A stretch of 64,000 nt of DNA, from the NCBI RefSeq assembly GCF_902506555.1, contig NZ_LR732707.1, positions 3,061,290-3,125,289 of the forward strand, read 5' to 3'. Positions 35,076 through 43,636 of this stretch are shown here, piece after piece. Numbering within the stretch: position 1 is the first letter of the stretch; each line of letters begins with the position of its first letter. Made by a program: the position numbers and the translations under genes. This stretch comes from Sphingorhabdus sp. 109 (lineage in GTDB: Bacteria; Pseudomonadota; Alphaproteobacteria; Sphingomonadales; Sphingomonadaceae). The notes under the pieces were generated by a model. The model saw only the letters and a program-made list of their open reading frames with translations, did no database searches and had not been told where the DNA came from.

Positions 35076-35855
35076 TTAAGTTTGCACAGGCGTGCCGCAG
35101 CTTTTGCAATGCGGGTCCTTGGGCAGGTTGATGCTGCGCATTGCGGGGGCAAGGCCATCGAATAGCAGGAGTTTTCCGGCGGGGTCCTGGCCGAATCCGG
35201 TGATCACGCGGATCGCTTCCATCGCCGCGAAGCTGCCCATCAGGCCGACCATTGCGCCGAGAACGCCAACTTCACTGCAATTGTCGCAATCATCGGGGTC
35301 GAGCGCGTCACCGACGAAACAGCGGTAGCAGGGCTTGTCCTCTTCCCAGCCGCGGAACGTGCCAAGCTGTCCCTGGAACTGCCCGATCGCCGCGGAAACC
35401 AGCGGAATATGGTGCCGGAGCGAAATGTCGGAAACCAGCAGGCGGGTCTGGTAATTGTCCGATCCGTCGATGATCGCGTCGAAGGGTGCAAAAAATGCTG
35501 CGCTGTCCTCTTTCAAATGCTGCGCGGTAAGTCTTTGATTTATAGGATTAACTTCAATATCGGGGTTGATCCGCTGTGCAGCAACTTTGGCAACATCGAC
35601 TTTTGCGCTTCCGACATCATTTTCGGTAAACAAAACCTGCCGCTGCAGATTCGAGAGGGAAACGATATCATCGTCAAAAATGGTCAGCGCGCCAATTCCT
35701 GCGGCCGCCAGATATTGAATCGCCGGACAACCGATGCCGCCCGCTCCGACAATCAGAATATGCGCGCCGAGTATCTTTTTCTGCCCCGCCCCGCCAATAT
35801 CGCGCAACACAATATGGCGCGCGTAGCGGTCGAGCTGTTCGTCAGAAAGGTTCAA
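35076..35855 (-). CDS. moeB: HesA/MoeB/ThiF family adenylyltransferase
   Basis: 259 residues of an E1-like enzyme that activates the C-terminal Gly-Gly of MoaD or ThiS. It has the ATP motif GAGGIGCPAIQYLA and LSNLQRQVLF. Zinc cysteines are in CYRCFVGD and CDNC, with CKSCG at the end. No rhodanese domain is present. MoeB versus ThiF cannot be settled. It is the last gene of a four-gene run (coaBC, dut, small orf, this) with gaps of 1-4 bases. Both roles link to sulfur transfer. Confidence 0.9.
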   Translation of the reverse strand: MNLSDEQLDRYARHIVLRDIGGAGQKKILGAHILIVGAGGIGCPAIQYLAAAGIGALTIFDDDIVSLSNLQRQVLFTENDVGSAKVDVAKVAAQRINPDIEVNPINQRLTAQHLKEDSAAFFAPFDAIIDGSDNYQTRLLVSDISLRHHIPLVSAAIGQFQGQLGTFRGWEEDKPCYRCFVGDALDPDDCDNCSEVGVLGAMVGLMGSFAAMEAIRVITGFGQDPAGKLLLFDGLAPAMRSINLPKDPHCKSCGTPVQT

Positions 35856-35859
35856 TAGC

Positions 35860-36258
35860 CTACCAGTAGAATTTCAGGACGCTGCGTCGCCAAGCGGGTT
35901 TCTTGTCGGGTGTCGATTGCATGTTATTCTTGCCGATCCGGGCAAAATAGCGGGCGACATATTCTTCCAAGGCCGGACATTGGATGGAAATCGGCGTCAC
36001 CTGGCGGAGACTCCTCTTGCCATCCACCAACAGCAGGACCTGGACAAAATAATTTTCCCCATCGAACAGCTTTTCTGTCGGTGTGCAACCGTCGGTCAGC
36101 TTTTTCGCCTCCAGCGATTCCTTGTAGCTATATTCCGGCTTTCGTCTGAATTCCGCTACCGGCACGGCGCGTAAATCGTCGGGTACCGGCGGGATTGCGG
36201 AACTGTTGACCGAACCGGTCTGCAGTGCTGCCGCGAGTATTAGAGTCGAAATACTCAT
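35860..36258 (-). CDS. small secreted protein of unknown function
   Basis: 132 residues. A short hydrophobic start (STLILAAALQTGSVN) may be an export signal. The body has GENYFVQVLLLVDGKRSLRQ, which recalls the TonB C-terminal beta pattern but is too short to assert. Two cysteines occur, C58 and C94. GGGAG precedes the ATG. It lies between dut and the moeB-like gene, almost without gap, so it shares their transcript. Confidence 0.7.
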   Translation of the reverse strand: MSISTLILAAALQTGSVNSSAIPPVPDDLRAVPVAEFRRKPEYSYKESLEAKKLTDGCTPTEKLFDGENYFVQVLLLVDGKRSLRQVTPISIQCPALEEYVARYFARIGKNNMQSTPDKKPAWRRSVLKFYW

Positions 36259-36261
36259 TTT

Positions 36262-36708
36262 CTACACTCCCGTTGATCCAAAGCCACCTTCTCCTCGCGC
36301 AGTCTCGTCGAGTCGGTCAACCTCTTTGAGAATGCCGCGCTGGACAGGTGCGACGACTATCTGGGCGATGCGGTCGCCGCGCTGGACAACGAAGTCCTTC
36401 TCGCCGTGGTTGATCAGGATGACTTTCAGCTCGCCGCGATAGTCGCTGTCGATGGTGCCCGGGGTGTTGGGAATGCTGACCCCTTTTTTCAGCGCCAGTC
36501 CCGAGCGGGGCCGGACCTGGATTTCATAGCCGTGAGGAATGGCAAAGGCGAAGCCCGACCCGATCAGGCCCCGCCCGGCCGGTGCGATCGTGAGATCTTC
36601 CGCTGCCCGTATATCCATTCCGGCCGAACCGCTGGTTTCATAGGAAGGCAAAGGAAGGTCGCCGGCGTGGTCTAGCCGCTTGACGGCAATATCGACGGGT
36701 TCGAACAT
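36262..36708 (-). CDS. dut: dUTP diphosphatase
   Basis: 148 residues, trimeric dUTPase that removes dUTP and makes dUMP. All five motifs are present: [44 protein letters not shown], and the C-terminal [10 protein letters not shown] arm. The ATG at 36708 overlaps the coaBC stop (TGATG), so translation is coupled. Upstream codons in frame to 36777 read coaBC and are excluded. Confidence 0.97.
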   Translation of the reverse strand: MFEPVDIAVKRLDHAGDLPLPSYETSGSAGMDIRAAEDLTIAPAGRGLIGSGFAFAIPHGYEIQVRPRSGLALKKGVSIPNTPGTIDSDYRGELKVILINHGEKDFVVQRGDRIAQIVVAPVQRGILKEVDRLDETARGEGGFGSTGV

Positions 36709-37964
36709 CAGGATATTTCCTCGCTGATTTTGGTGACTATACGCCGGGCCACTTCCGGTTTCGGAAGGCGATCCCATATCTCGCTGCCCGACTGGGTGAC
36801 GATGTGAACGCTATTGTCAGCGCCGCCCATTACGTCTCCGGACACATCATTGGCGACAATCCAGTCGCAGCCCTTCTTTGCCAGTTTTGCCTTGGCATGT
36901 TCTGCTATATTCTCGGTCTCGGCGGCGAAGCCGACAAGCAGGCTGGGCCGCTGCCGGTGGCGCGCCAAGCTGGCCAATATGTCGGGATTTTCTGTCAGCT
37001 TGAGCGGTGCAGGTGCGGCACCCTTTTTCTTGATTTTCTGCCCGGACGGACTGTCTGCGCGCCAGTCGGCGACGGCCGCAACCATGATAGCAACATCGGC
37101 GGGCAGGGCGTCGTGTACCGCCTTTTCCATCTCGACCGCAGTCTCGACATCAATTCGCGTGACGCCAGCAGGCGTTGTCAGATGTACGGGGCCAGCGACC
37201 AAGGTCACCTGTGCGCCGGCTTCTGCGGCAGCGGCGGCAATGGCAAATCCCTGACGGCCAGAAGAGCGGTTGGCGATATAACGGACCGGATCGATCGGTT
37301 CATGGGTCGGGCCGGCTGTGATCAGCACATGCTTGCCGCGTAATGGACGATGCCGGTCGGGAGCAAAGGCAGGCTGTCCGTCGAGCGGGTTTTGACCCGG
37401 ATCGGGCGCTGTCGGAGTTTGTGATCCCAGTATAGCGCCGATTTCCGCCATGATTGCTGCAGGTTCCGGCAAGCGTCCGGGACCATATTCGCCACAAGCC
37501 ATATCGCCTTCATCCGGATGCATCACGAGAATCCCGTCGGAACGGAGCTGTTCGATATTCCGCTGGGTCGCGGCGTGCTGCCACATCCGTACATTCATAG
37601 CCGGGACCGCCATGACCGGTGTATCGGTTGCCAACAACAAGGTCGTCGCCAGATCGTCGGCAACGCCGCCCGCCATTTTGGCCAGCAAATTTGCGGTAGC
37701 GGGACAGACGACCACCAGATCGGCTTCGCGGCTAAGCTGGATATGACCCATTTCCGCTTCATCTTTCAGCGACCAGAGCGTGGTGTGCACTTCGTTTTCC
37801 GACAAAGCTGCCAGCGTCATCGGCGTGACAAATTGTGCTCCGGACTCCGTCAGCACGCATCGGACGGTCATCCCTGCCTTTCGGATTAAGCGAATAAGCT
37901 CCGCTGCCTTGTAGGCGGCAATTCCACCACCGATTATCAACAGTATATGTTTGGGCTTTTGCAT
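36708..37964 (-). CDS. coaBC: bifunctional PPC decarboxylase / phosphopantothenate-cysteine ligase
   Basis: 418 residues. The N-terminal half is the FMN-dependent decarboxylase ([14 protein letters not shown], then PAMNVRMW, the substrate motif). The C-terminal half is the ligase, with [20 protein letters not shown] and the KIKKKG region. Together they make 4'-phosphopantetheine from phosphopantothenate in coenzyme A synthesis. The ATG at 37964 has AGAAGGAAG upstream; a longer frame to 38414 reads the opposite strand of the lipoprotein gene. It is coupled to dut. Confidence 0.97.
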   Translation of the reverse strand: MQKPKHILLIIGGGIAAYKAAELIRLIRKAGMTVRCVLTESGAQFVTPMTLAALSENEVHTTLWSLKDEAEMGHIQLSREADLVVVCPATANLLAKMAGGVADDLATTLLLATDTPVMAVPAMNVRMWQHAATQRNIEQLRSDGILVMHPDEGDMACGEYGPGRLPEPAAIMAEIGAILGSQTPTAPDPGQNPLDGQPAFAPDRHRPLRGKHVLITAGPTHEPIDPVRYIANRSSGRQGFAIAAAAAEAGAQVTLVAGPVHLTTPAGVTRIDVETAVEMEKAVHDALPADVAIMVAAVADWRADSPSGQKIKKKGAAPAPLKLTENPDILASLARHRQRPSLLVGFAAETENIAEHAKAKLAKKGCDWIVANDVSGDVMGGADNSVHIVTQSGSEIWDRLPKPEVARRIVTKISEEIS

Positions 37965-38088
37965 AGCGCTTCCTTCTGCATTTTGGTTGATCGCCATGCA
38001 ACACATTTGATTATCGCGGCAGCCTTTGATATCTGACCGACAACGAAAACAGCGGGTCGCATTCCAAATTGCCAACGGGAGGCGGGAC

Positions 38089-39075
38089 ATGGATTCCAGA
38101 TCACTGATAACGACGATCGCTATCGCCCCGATGCTGGTTTTTGCGGCATGTTCCGGCGCTGCCGACAGGACGGATCGGCAAGACGATGTCACGGTCAGTG
38201 AATCGGTGGAAGACTCTCTGGATGCCGGGGATGCTGTTGTAGATGCAATGGATGAGGCAAGCGACGAGGCTGCCGCTGACGCTTTCGAAGATGCGGCTGA
38301 GGCTGCTGCAGATGCCGTAGCCGAAGAGAGGACCGGCGTTAGTGAAGCGGCGGAAGAAGATCCGATCCGCAATGCTGCCGGGCAGTCGGTCGACGTTTCG
38401 CCTGTGCAGACCATCTGGTGCGGTGATGTTCGTAAACGCGTTCCGGCCGGACTCTGCGAGGATTATCGCGATCAGATTGCGGATCTTGATCAGGGGATTG
38501 CGGCATTTGATCCGCCGCGCGACATGGTGAAAGGACAAGCTAGCGAAGTGCGTCTGGCGATCGGGCCGGAGGAAGAAGAGTTGCGCATTAAATCGCTGGC
38601 GGGTGACCAGGGCATGGCCGCAACTGCAGGCATTGAAATTGGCGCGAAGATGCGCGCGAGATTGACCGGACGCGCGTTCGACATAGATCCGGATATTCCG
38701 GTCGATCTCGAGATGGGCCGTTCGCGGCGCAAAGTGTGGGCTTGGGATGTCACTCCGAAAAGGGAAGGCACTCATCCCTTGTCCGCCGAAATCACTGTTC
38801 TTGCAACCGACGGAACGATTCTTAACCGCTATCCGAGCGATCTGATCAGGGTCAATGTTACCGTCTCGCAAAGCGAGGCCCGGGAGATTGCCAGAGCTGA
38901 ACGGGCCAAAAAGCGGGCAGAGGCTGAACAAAAGGTGGGTTTCTGGACTAGAATGGCCAAGCTGCTGCTCGAATTCTGGTGGGCCGCGCTTGCCCTGCTG
39001 AGCGGTATAATCGGCGGCTGTTTTTATCTGAGAGACAAGCTGCGGAACGCCAAGGCCACGCCACCACCGGCGTGA
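38089..39075 (+). CDS. lipoprotein with C-terminal membrane helix
   Basis: 328 residues from ATG at 38089 (GGAGG ahead). The lipobox is LVFAAC near residue 20. Residues about 30-100 are very acidic and Ala-rich. A middle domain (WCGDVRKRVPAGLCEDYRDQ with a CxxxC-like pair; then RKVWAWDVTPKREGTHPLSA) is beta-like. A helical basic linker leads to a hydrophobic segment (LLLEFWWAALALLSGIIGGC) and a short basic tail. A lipid anchor plus a membrane helix on one protein would span the periplasm. The family is not recognised. It is convergent with ubiB. Confidence 0.78.
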   Translation: MDSRSLITTIAIAPMLVFAACSGAADRTDRQDDVTVSESVEDSLDAGDAVVDAMDEASDEAAADAFEDAAEAAADAVAEERTGVSEAAEEDPIRNAAGQSVDVSPVQTIWCGDVRKRVPAGLCEDYRDQIADLDQGIAAFDPPRDMVKGQASEVRLAIGPEEEELRIKSLAGDQGMAATAGIEIGAKMRARLTGRAFDIDPDIPVDLEMGRSRRKVWAWDVTPKREGTHPLSAEITVLATDGTILNRYPSDLIRVNVTVSQSEAREIARAERAKKRAEAEQKVGFWTRMAKLLLEFWWAALALLSGIIGGCFYLRDKLRNAKATPPPA

Positions 39076-39077
39076 AA

Positions 39078-40637
39078 TCAGACGTTAGTGTAAAGCCAAA
39101 CTGCACCGGCTCCGGCAGCGGCAGCAACAACCGTCGTCAGGGCATAACGCCAGAATTCTCCGCTTCCGCCTCTTTTCCGTTTTTCCCAGATCAATTCGAC
39201 ATCAGCCACAGGCGGTGGTGGTGGCGCACCGCCCTGGCGGGGGAGTTGGGCATCTAACCGACGAACGATATCGGGAAGCATCAACAGCGTGTCGACATCC
39301 GCATTAATCCGGTCGGCGATCGCGGCCTCAGGTCCCAGTTCGCCGCGGATCCATTCCTTCACGTAGGGGCCGCTGGCATCCCACATGTTGATCGTCGGAT
39401 TGAGGTCGGTGGCGATGCCCTCGACCATCACCATCGTCTTTTGCAGCAGCAACAGATGCGGCTGGGTTTCCATATCGAAATCGCGGGTGATGGCGAACAG
39501 CCCGTCCAGCATATCGCCGACCGACAGTTCGCTGACCGGTTTGCCGCGCATCGGCTCGCCGACCGCGCGCAGGGCTGTGGCGAAATCCTCCATGCTGTGG
39601 TGATCCGGAACATATTGCGCTTCGAAATGGATTTCCGCAACGCGTTTGTAATTGCCGGTGGTCAGGCCGTAGAGGATTTCCGCCAGCCAGAAACGGGCTT
39701 TTTTGTTGATACGTCCCATGATGCCGAAATCGATGGCAACAATCGTTCCGTCTGCCTTCACGAACAGATTGCCCTGATGCATGTCGGCATGAAAATAGCC
39801 GGCCTCGATTGCCTGCTTCAGGAATGTGTGGACAAGACGGCTGGCGATTGCATCCAGATCATGGCCCGCCGCTACCAGAGCTTCGCGGTTCGAGATTTTA
39901 ACCCCGTCAACCCAGTCCAGCGTCAATACCCGGCCCGAAGTCCGGTCCCAGTCGATAGCCGGAATCTCAAATTGATCCACCTGAGCCATATGTTCGGCCA
40001 GTTCCGAGGCGCTGGCGGCTTCGCGGCGCAGGTCCAGTTCGCGCATGGTCCAGCGCCTGAAATTGGCGATAACCAGTTGCGGACGCAGGCGGGCGGCCTC
40101 CCCGCCCAGAGCCTCGAGATGTGCCGCAGCCCATTCGTAGGTTTCGATATCCCGGGAAAATTTCTTGATGATGCCGGGGCGCAATACTTTGACGGCAACA
40201 TCCTTGCCATCAAGCGTGGTTGCGCGGTGCACTTGGGCGATTGATGCGGCGCCCACCGGATCGGGATCGATGTGACTGTATAGTTCGTCCAGTGGCTTGC
40301 CGAGGCTGAACTCGATCTCGTCGCGAATCGAGTCGAAGGGAACCGGCGGCAGACTGTCCTGCAGTTGCAGCAAATCGCGGGCCGCCGCTTCGCCGATTAT
40401 GTCAGGCCGGGTCGCCAGCGTCTGGCCGAGCTTGATCGCGGCCGGGCCAATGGCTTGCAGGGCTGCTGAATAATTGGGCTCCTTCGGCTGAATCGTACCG
40501 ATCCGGGCGATGCGAAACAGGCGCCGGACCTGCGGCGGCGTTGCCTTGTGCTTTTCAAGATCGCGGAGTGCGCCATGTTTGGCGAGCGTGCGACCCCATT
40601 TGAGGAGACGGAATATATGGGTGCGGGAACTGGTCAT
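39078..40637 (-). CDS. ubiB: ubiquinone biosynthesis protein UbiB (ABC1/ADCK-type)
   Basis: 519 residues of the atypical kinase family required for ubiquinone synthesis. The KxGQ motif is in IKLGQTLATRPDIIG; ASIAQVHRAT carries the alanine-rich loop, and VAVKVLRPG holds the kinase lysine. HADMHQGNLFV and AIDFGIMG are the catalytic and metal loops. The C-terminal hydrophobic segment WRYALTTVVAAAAGAGAVWL anchors it in the inner membrane. It lies 13 bases downstream of ubiE on the same strand. Confidence 0.96.
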   Translation of the reverse strand: MTSSRTHIFRLLKWGRTLAKHGALRDLEKHKATPPQVRRLFRIARIGTIQPKEPNYSAALQAIGPAAIKLGQTLATRPDIIGEAAARDLLQLQDSLPPVPFDSIRDEIEFSLGKPLDELYSHIDPDPVGAASIAQVHRATTLDGKDVAVKVLRPGIIKKFSRDIETYEWAAAHLEALGGEAARLRPQLVIANFRRWTMRELDLRREAASASELAEHMAQVDQFEIPAIDWDRTSGRVLTLDWVDGVKISNREALVAAGHDLDAIASRLVHTFLKQAIEAGYFHADMHQGNLFVKADGTIVAIDFGIMGRINKKARFWLAEILYGLTTGNYKRVAEIHFEAQYVPDHHSMEDFATALRAVGEPMRGKPVSELSVGDMLDGLFAITRDFDMETQPHLLLLQKTMVMVEGIATDLNPTINMWDASGPYVKEWIRGELGPEAAIADRINADVDTLLMLPDIVRRLDAQLPRQGGAPPPPPVADVELIWEKRKRGGSGEFWRYALTTVVAAAAGAGAVWLYTNV

Positions 40638-40650
40638 TGCTGCTGTGCGC

Positions 40651-41391
40651 TCAGACTTTCCAGCCGCTATGAATGGCGACCAGCCCGCCCATCATCGGCT
40701 CTACTTTGGTCTGGCTGAATCCGGCTGCATGAATCATGGCGCGGAATTCTTCCATCGGCGGGAATTTGGCGATCGATTCGGCAAGATAGCGATAGCTGGC
40801 TTCATCATTTGCCAAAAGCTTCCCGACTTTCGGCAGAATATGGTGGGAATAGCTATGGTAGACCTTGTCAAAGCCGGGCCATCTGGTCTGCGAAAATTCC
40901 ATGCAATAGAAACGCCCGCCATATTTGAGCACGCGATGGGCTTCTGCCAAAGCCTTGTCGATATGGGTGACGTTCCGGATGCCGAAGACGATCGTATAGG
41001 CATCGAAATGGGCATCGGGGAAGTTCAGGTCTTCGGCATTCTGCTGACTCCAGACCAGGCGCGTCTCGTCCTTGTCGAGCGCTCGTTCGATCCCCTCGGC
41101 CAGCATTTCCGCATTGATATCGGCAACCGTGATGTCGGCGCCGCTATCAACCATACGAAAGGCAATATCGCCGGTGCCGCCGGCCATGTCGAGAATCGTT
41201 TCGCCTGCCCGCGGCTTGACGCGGCGAACGAAGCGGTCTTTCCACAGGCGATGGGTTCCCGCGCTCATAGCGTCGTTCATCACATCATATTTGGATGCAA
41301 CGCTGGAGAAAACGGCGCCAACCTTGCCGACTTTCTCGTTCTCTTCGACCTCTTCATAGCCGAATGAGACGGTTTTGCTTTCGATGGCCAT
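40651..41391 (-). CDS. ubiE: ubiquinone/menaquinone C-methyltransferase
   Basis: 246 residues, SAM-dependent. Motif I is ILDMAGGTGDIAFRM, and the family signature VFGIRNVTHIDKAL is clear. It methylates the ring of the quinone precursor. It starts the ubiE-ubiB pair and is divergent from mutM, an order typical of Alphaproteobacteria. Confidence 0.97.
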   Translation of the reverse strand: MAIESKTVSFGYEEVEENEKVGKVGAVFSSVASKYDVMNDAMSAGTHRLWKDRFVRRVKPRAGETILDMAGGTGDIAFRMVDSGADITVADINAEMLAEGIERALDKDETRLVWSQQNAEDLNFPDAHFDAYTIVFGIRNVTHIDKALAEAHRVLKYGGRFYCMEFSQTRWPGFDKVYHSYSHHILPKVGKLLANDEASYRYLAESIAKFPPMEEFRAMIHAAGFSQTKVEPMMGGLVAIHSGWKV

Positions 41392-41496
41392 TTTTTATCC
41401 GTGCTGATTATTCTATGAAATCCCGAGTAGACGAGCCTTGGCAGCACTGCAATCACTCTATAGCTGCCCTTCGGACCGTAACAGAAAAGGAATGCC

Positions 41497-42309
41497 ATGC
41501 CCGAGTTGCCGGAAGTGGAAACGACCGTCGCCGGTTTGCGGCCGGTGCTAGAGGGGCAGCGTCTGACGATGGTCGAGCCGCGCCGCGCGGATCTGCGCTG
41601 GCCGATCCCGGTGGATTTACGGCAGAGGATGACCGGTGCGGTGGTAACCTCGCTCGGCCGGCGGGCGAAATACGGGTTGATCGAAACCGATCGCGGTGAT
41701 GTGATGATCTTTCATCTCGGCATGTCAGGCCGCTGGAGGATTGATCCCGAAGAAATAGAAAAACACGACCATCTCCTGGTCGAAACACAATCAGGGCGCC
41801 GGTTGACGCTCAACGATCCGCGCCGATTCGGGGCGTTGGATATAGTTCGCCGTGAGAATCTGGGCCATTACAGGCCATTTGTCGCGATGGGGCCGGAGCC
41901 TCTCGGTGACGATTTCACAGGTGGCTATCTGAAAGCGGCAACCAAGGATCGCAAAGCCCCGATCAAACAGATATTGCTGGACCAGCGCACCGTTGCGGGA
42001 CTCGGCAATATTTATGTGTGCGAGGCTCTGCATATGGCGGGCATATCTCCAGGCCGAAAGGGCGCCGCGATATCAAAGCCGCGTTACGAACGGCTGGTTG
42101 CCGCGATCAAGCAGGTTCTGATCGCGGCCATAGCGGCCGGCGGATCATCCCTGCGGGATTTCGTGCAACCGGACGGAGAACTGGGATATTTTTCCAAAGA
42201 TTGGCGGGTCTATGGCCGCGAAGGCGAAGCCTGTGAATGTGGTGGGCCAGTGTTGCGGCGAGTCGACAGCGGACGGTCTACCTTTTACTGTTCGCATTGT
42301 CAGAAATAA
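41497..42309 (+). CDS. mutM: formamidopyrimidine-DNA glycosylase
   Basis: 270 residues. It begins MPELPEVETT, with the Pro nucleophile and Glu. The lysine in GRRAKYGLI and the H2TH domain (ILLDQRTVAGLGNIYVCEAL) follow. The zinc finger is CECGG with YCSHCQK at the C-terminus. It repairs 8-oxoguanine and Fapy lesions. AAAGGA lies directly before the start. Confidence 0.97.
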   Translation: MPELPEVETTVAGLRPVLEGQRLTMVEPRRADLRWPIPVDLRQRMTGAVVTSLGRRAKYGLIETDRGDVMIFHLGMSGRWRIDPEEIEKHDHLLVETQSGRRLTLNDPRRFGALDIVRRENLGHYRPFVAMGPEPLGDDFTGGYLKAATKDRKAPIKQILLDQRTVAGLGNIYVCEALHMAGISPGRKGAAISKPRYERLVAAIKQVLIAAIAAGGSSLRDFVQPDGELGYFSKDWRVYGREGEACECGGPVLRRVDSGRSTFYCSHCQK

Positions 42310-42325
42310 GCCATTCACTAAGCTA

Positions 42326-42354
42326 TTGACGAGAATCAGCTGTCACGCTATTGG
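42326..42354 (+). promoter_or_regulatory. candidate promoter of rpsT
   Basis: TTGACG (42326-42331) and TATTGG (42349-42354) are 17 bases apart and 68 bases upstream of the rpsT ATG. The match is moderate, but the position fits a ribosomal-protein gene. Confidence 0.5.
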
Positions 42355-42421
42355 CCGCGCTCTTGAGCCGGAAGCTGTCCGACAAGTACCGGCATTTAAT
42401 TTCAGATTTTGAGGGTTTTTC

Positions 42422-42682
42422 ATGGCTAATACGCCGCAAGCAAAAAAACGTATCCGTCGCAACACGCGCCGCACCGCGATCAACAAGAATCGCCTGAGCC
42501 AGATCCGCACCAAGATCAAGGCCGTAGACGTTGCGGTTGAGGCCGGCGACAAGGACGTGGCAGCAGCAGCCCTTAAAGCCGTACAGCCGGAACTGGCGCG
42601 CGGTGTTTCCAAGGGCCTGTATCACAAGAACACGGCTTCGCGGAAATTCAGCCGGCTGACAAAGCGGGTCGCGGCGCTCTAA
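42422..42682 (+). CDS. rpsT: 30S ribosomal protein S20
   Basis: 86 residues. The start [20 protein letters not shown] and the end [14 protein letters not shown] are diagnostic of bS20. The protein is highly basic and helical. It is monocistronic, with its own promoter candidate and a strong terminator. Confidence 0.98.
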   Translation: MANTPQAKKRIRRNTRRTAINKNRLSQIRTKIKAVDVAVEAGDKDVAAAALKAVQPELARGVSKGLYHKNTASRKFSRLTKRVAAL

Positions 42683-42707
42683 ATAGCCCGATCAGTCTAG
42701 ACAGAAT

Positions 42708-42737
42708 AACCCGCCCGATTGTGGCGGGTTTTCTTTT
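42708..42737 (+). terminator. rho-independent terminator of rpsT
   Basis: Arms AACCCGCC (42708-42715) and GGCGGGTT (42723-42730) with a 7-base loop are followed by TTCTTTT. This is the clearest classical terminator in the window. Confidence 0.88.
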
Positions 42738-42935
42738 GGGCGATCACTACACTTCGAATCGCACATAGTCGGTATGTCGATCTCGTGATCGACTAAAAAT
42801 CCTGTTTTCTCTTGTGCTGTTGGTCCGAAAGGGGCCAAGTCGGTGCAGGGCGTCAATCTGTCGCTGTTCAAAGCCGGTTCAGCCCGGCCTCTCTATCTTG
42901 CGCACCATTATGGTGGGTAATTTGAAGGAAGAAAC

Positions 42936-43595
42936 ATGACTAATTTCACGAAACATGTCTGCAATCGCAGGCGCTTCTCTATGCTGGCACCGGTCGCACT
43001 ATTGTCGCTGGCCGCTTGCGCAACGCCGTTTCGTGCGGATGTCCAGCGTTTTGTCGCGCTTCCCGACACGACGGGCCAGAGTTTCGCCGTGGTTGCCGCT
43101 GATCCCGATCTGTCGGGTGGCCTGGAGTTTGGCCAATATGCGATGCTGGTCGAGCAGAAGATGCTCGAACTCGGATACCAGCGCAGCGATGATCCTGCTG
43201 CGGCAGAGCTGATCGTCAGCATGGACTATGAAATTGACAAGGGGCGCGAGAAAGTCGTTGCCGATCCCGACCCGTTCTATCCTTCTGCCCGTTTCAGCGG
43301 ATATTACAGACGTCCTGGTTATCGCTATGGATTCCACGATCCGTTCCTTTACGGCGGCTACGGTTTTTCCGGCTATAATGGCGTCCGCAGTTTCACCGTC
43401 TATACCAGCGAGCTGGACATGAAAATTGACCGTGCTGCCAATGGCGAACGTCTGTTCGAAGGCAAGGCCGAGGCCTTGTCGCGGTCAAAAAATCTGACCT
43501 ATCTGGTGCCCAATCTGGTCGAAGCCATGTTTACCGATTTCCCGGGCAACAGCGGCGAGCGGGTCCGGATATCCATCGCCCCCGAAAAAGAATAG
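42936..43595 (+). CDS. DUF4136-type lipoprotein
   Basis: 219 residues. The lipobox LSLAAC is at residues 23-28, so it is lipid-anchored. The mature part, AELIVSMDYEIDKG and LFEGKAEALSRSKNLTYLVP, matches the DUF4136 family pattern (outer-membrane lipoproteins of unknown role). GAAGGAAG precedes the ATG. The middle RYGFHDPFLYGGYGFSGYNG is Gly/Tyr-rich. It is convergent with dnaA. Confidence 0.88.
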   Translation: MTNFTKHVCNRRRFSMLAPVALLSLAACATPFRADVQRFVALPDTTGQSFAVVAADPDLSGGLEFGQYAMLVEQKMLELGYQRSDDPAAAELIVSMDYEIDKGREKVVADPDPFYPSARFSGYYRRPGYRYGFHDPFLYGGYGFSGYNGVRSFTVYTSELDMKIDRAANGERLFEGKAEALSRSKNLTYLVPNLVEAMFTDFPGNSGERVRISIAPEKE

Positions 43596-43610
43596 ACCGG
43601 CTGCCGGCTG

Positions 43611-43636
43611 GCTTGAAAGCCGTTCAGCTTTCAAGC
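43611..43636. terminator. hairpin across the dnaA stop codon
   Basis: Ten-base perfect arms GCTTGAAAGC (43611-43620) and GCTTTCAAGC (43627-43636) enclose a 6-base loop that contains the dnaA stop codon (43624-43626). The DUF4136 gene stops 15 bases before it. It probably ends transcripts from both sides. Confidence 0.6.
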
